This document shows, piece after piece, positions 62,101 to 64,000 of a DNA stretch of 64,000 bases. The stretch is from Patiria miniata. Its lineage: Eukaryota; Echinodermata; Asteroidea; Valvatida; Asterinidae. The position numbers and the translations under genes are program-made. The stretch lies in contig NW_024037052.1 in the NCBI RefSeq assembly GCF_015706575.1, positions 1,054,001 through 1,118,000 of the forward strand. Direction: 5' to 3'. How positions within the stretch are numbered: the stretch's first letter is position 1; each line of letters opens with the position of its first letter. A model generated the notes under the pieces. It worked only from the letters and a program-made list of their open reading frames with translations. It did no database searches and was not told where the DNA came from.

Positions 62101-64000
62101 CCTTGTTTCAGTTCCGTTCGTCTTCGTTGAATGTTCAAAGATGCAGAGTTTTGACATTTCACTAACACTTTTTGTTTCTTCCCAGTTTTCTCTTTTCTGT
62201 GTGTGCAGATTGAAGATGAAGGGCACAGAAGTAAGGTCGTCCAAGTGCAGCATTCATCTCCCACAGGTAAATGAGTAATGTTTCTCCTTGCAAAACGTCT
62301 CTGTTTTGATGCGCTTCCTTGCATTTGAATGGGCTTGCTGGATTTTAACGTGGAGGTAGACCTTGGGGTATATCTTTGGAGTTTGAGATGGCAAGTTGGA
62401 CATACAGTACTTGTTGATAAAATGGAAATGTATTGGAGGTTTGATGACAGGACGTGATGTCAGAAAATTGGGATATTGAATTTACAATGTATACTTGCTC
62501 TTTTTTTCTGCCACAGGGAGCTTTTGAATGCTGCGAAGAGAGAAGACGCCGGTTTTCATCGAAGTTTTTGTTAAGTAACTGTAACCTTTTTTCCGTGTGA
62601 CGTCTATCGGGGAGGGAAGGGGGGGGGTAAGGGGGAGGTGAAACTTGTGTCACCGGCGGTGGAAGCTACCCCTGCCTGGGTCTTTGGTCTGAAATTGGGA
62701 TCATATCTCCAGCTTGGGATGGAGATATGTCCTCTTTGCAGGTCTTAGCCCCAGGACGACCGTTGTGAAAGTGTGTGTGGTGGGTTGCCGGCTGTTTTGT
62801 TGCGTTCTGTTCATGTCTGTCTGTTTCGTCTCCCTATTTGTCCGGGCCCACTGTGTTCACCCCTTGTTTCAGTTCCGTTCGTCTTCGTTGAATGTTCAAA
62901 GATGCAGAGTTTTGACATTTCACTAACACTTTTTGTTTCTTCCCAGTTTTCTCTTTTCTGTGTGTGCAGATTGAAGATGAAGGGCACAGAAGTAAGGTCG
63001 TCCAAGTGCAGCATTCATCTCCCACAGGTAAATGAGTAATGTTTCTCCTTGCAAAACGTCTCTGTTTTGATGCGCTTCCTTGCATTTGAATGGGCTTGCT
63101 GGATTTTAACGTGGAGGTAGACCTTGGGGTATATCTTTGGAGTTTGAGATGGCAAGTTGGACATACAGTACTTGTTGATAAAATGGAAATGTATTGGAGG
63201 TTTGATGACAGGACGTGATGTCAGAAAATTGGGATATTGAATTTACAATGTATACTTGCTCTTTTTTTCTGCCACAGGGAGCTTTTGAATGCTGCGAAGA
63301 GAGAAGACGCCGGTTTTCATCGAAGTTTTTGTTAAGTAACTGTAACCTTTTTTCCGTGTGACGTCTATCGGGGAGGGAAGGGGGGGGGTAAGGGGGAGGT
63401 GAAACTTGTGTCACCGGCGGTGGAAGCTACCCCTGCCTGGGTCTTTGGTCTGAAATTGGGATCATATCTCCAGCTTGGGATGGAGATATGTCCTCTTTGC
63501 AGGTCTTAGCCCCAGGACGACCGTTGTGAAAGTGTGTGTGGTGGGTTGCCGGCTGTTTTGTTGCGTTCTGTTCATGTCTGTCTGTTTCGTCTCCCTATTT
63601 GTCCGGGCCCACTGTGTTCACCCCTTGTTTCAGTTCCGTTCGTCTTCGTTGAATGTTCAAAGATGCAGAGTTTTGACATTTCACTAACACTTTTTGTTTC
63701 TTCCCAGTTTTCTCTTTTCTGTGTGTGCAGATTGAAGATGAAGGGCACAGAAGTAAGGTCGTCCAAGTGCAGCATTCATCTCCCACAGGTAAATGAGTAA
63801 TGTTTCTCCTTGCAAAACGTCTCTGTTTTGATGCGCTTCCTTGCATTTGAATGGGCTTGCTGGATTTTAACGTGGAGGTAGACCTTGGGGTATATCTTTG
63901 GAGTTTGAGATGGCAAGTTGGACATACAGTACTTGTTGATAAAATGGAAATGTATTGGAGGTTTGATGACAGGACGTGATGTCAGAAAATTGGGATATTG

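Larger units (their letters stand above)
27839..64000 (+). repeat. Macrosatellite: tandem array of a ~761-bp monomer, about 47.5 copies, open to the right
   Basis: The array starts abruptly at TGTGTTCACC (27839), part-way through a monomer, and continues to the end of the window. Successive monomers are 759-762 bp apart (average about 761.2), and most length change falls in one G-run. Copies are almost identical. Recurrent differences are AAAATTTGG versus AAAATTGGG versus AAAATTGG at one site, plus a few private changes in the first two copies (for example GGTACCCC near 28864). Every monomer contains a hairpin, a G-quadruplex motif and two exon-like segments. It is not rRNA, tRNA, spliceosomal snRNA or histone sequence as far as I can recognise. 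Overlapping frames of 67-132 codons recur only because the DNA does. Confidence 0.97.

Noticed and set aside
28462-63846. Recurring open frames of 67-132 codons on both strands of the array
   Set aside because: They repeat because the DNA repeats, they overlap in several frames, and they resemble no known protein.

Overview
This window looks like nuclear DNA of a marine invertebrate, most likely a deuterostome such as an echinoderm; this is inference. The evidence is split genes with GT-AG introns, dense short interspersed elements with tRNA-like heads and a conserved deuterostome-type central domain, many non-autonomous DNA transposons with clear target-site duplications, frequent ACATGTAC-type simple motifs, and one recognisable animal gene, CCDC77 (coiled-coil, centrosome-associated in vertebrates). 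There is no bacterial or viral gene content and no CRISPR array.

Region 1 (1 to about 17.3 kb) is the middle of CCDC77 on the minus strand. Five exons join with matching splice phases: 17291-17128, 10750-10629, 8637-8567, 7591-7365 and 381-162. The gene continues beyond the left edge, and its N-terminal exons were not found. A 2.7-kb intron-plus-exons block is present three times in tandem (605-8689). The rightmost block keeps the original flank and intact splice sites. The two left blocks carry spare copies of two exons whose use would break the frame. The introns hold nested transposons: a foldback element with minisatellite arms (left end duplicated), a hAT-type element inside it, and a Mutator-like foldback inside that.

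Region 2 (17.3 to 27.8 kb) is repeat-rich, with no firmly identified gene. It holds a second Mutator-like foldback (9-bp target duplication), two members of one GGTAATCC-ended family (8-bp duplications), a Harbinger-like element (TAA duplication), several foldbacks with inverted minisatellite arms, a 33-bp palindrome flanked by 8-bp duplications, and inverted SINE remnants. A weak TATA-type promoter with a possible first exon lies at 25.78-25.84 kb.

Region 3 (27839 to 64000 and beyond the right edge) is a very homogeneous tandem array of a monomer of about 761 bp, roughly 47.5 copies in the window. Each monomer holds a strong G-quadruplex motif, a 9-bp-stem hairpin and two exon-like segments with good splice signals. 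Single-base markers show a block of one variant at the left edge, a mixed centre and a uniform right part, as expected of an array evolving by unequal exchange. Open frames in the array repeat because the DNA repeats, so they are not evidence of coding.
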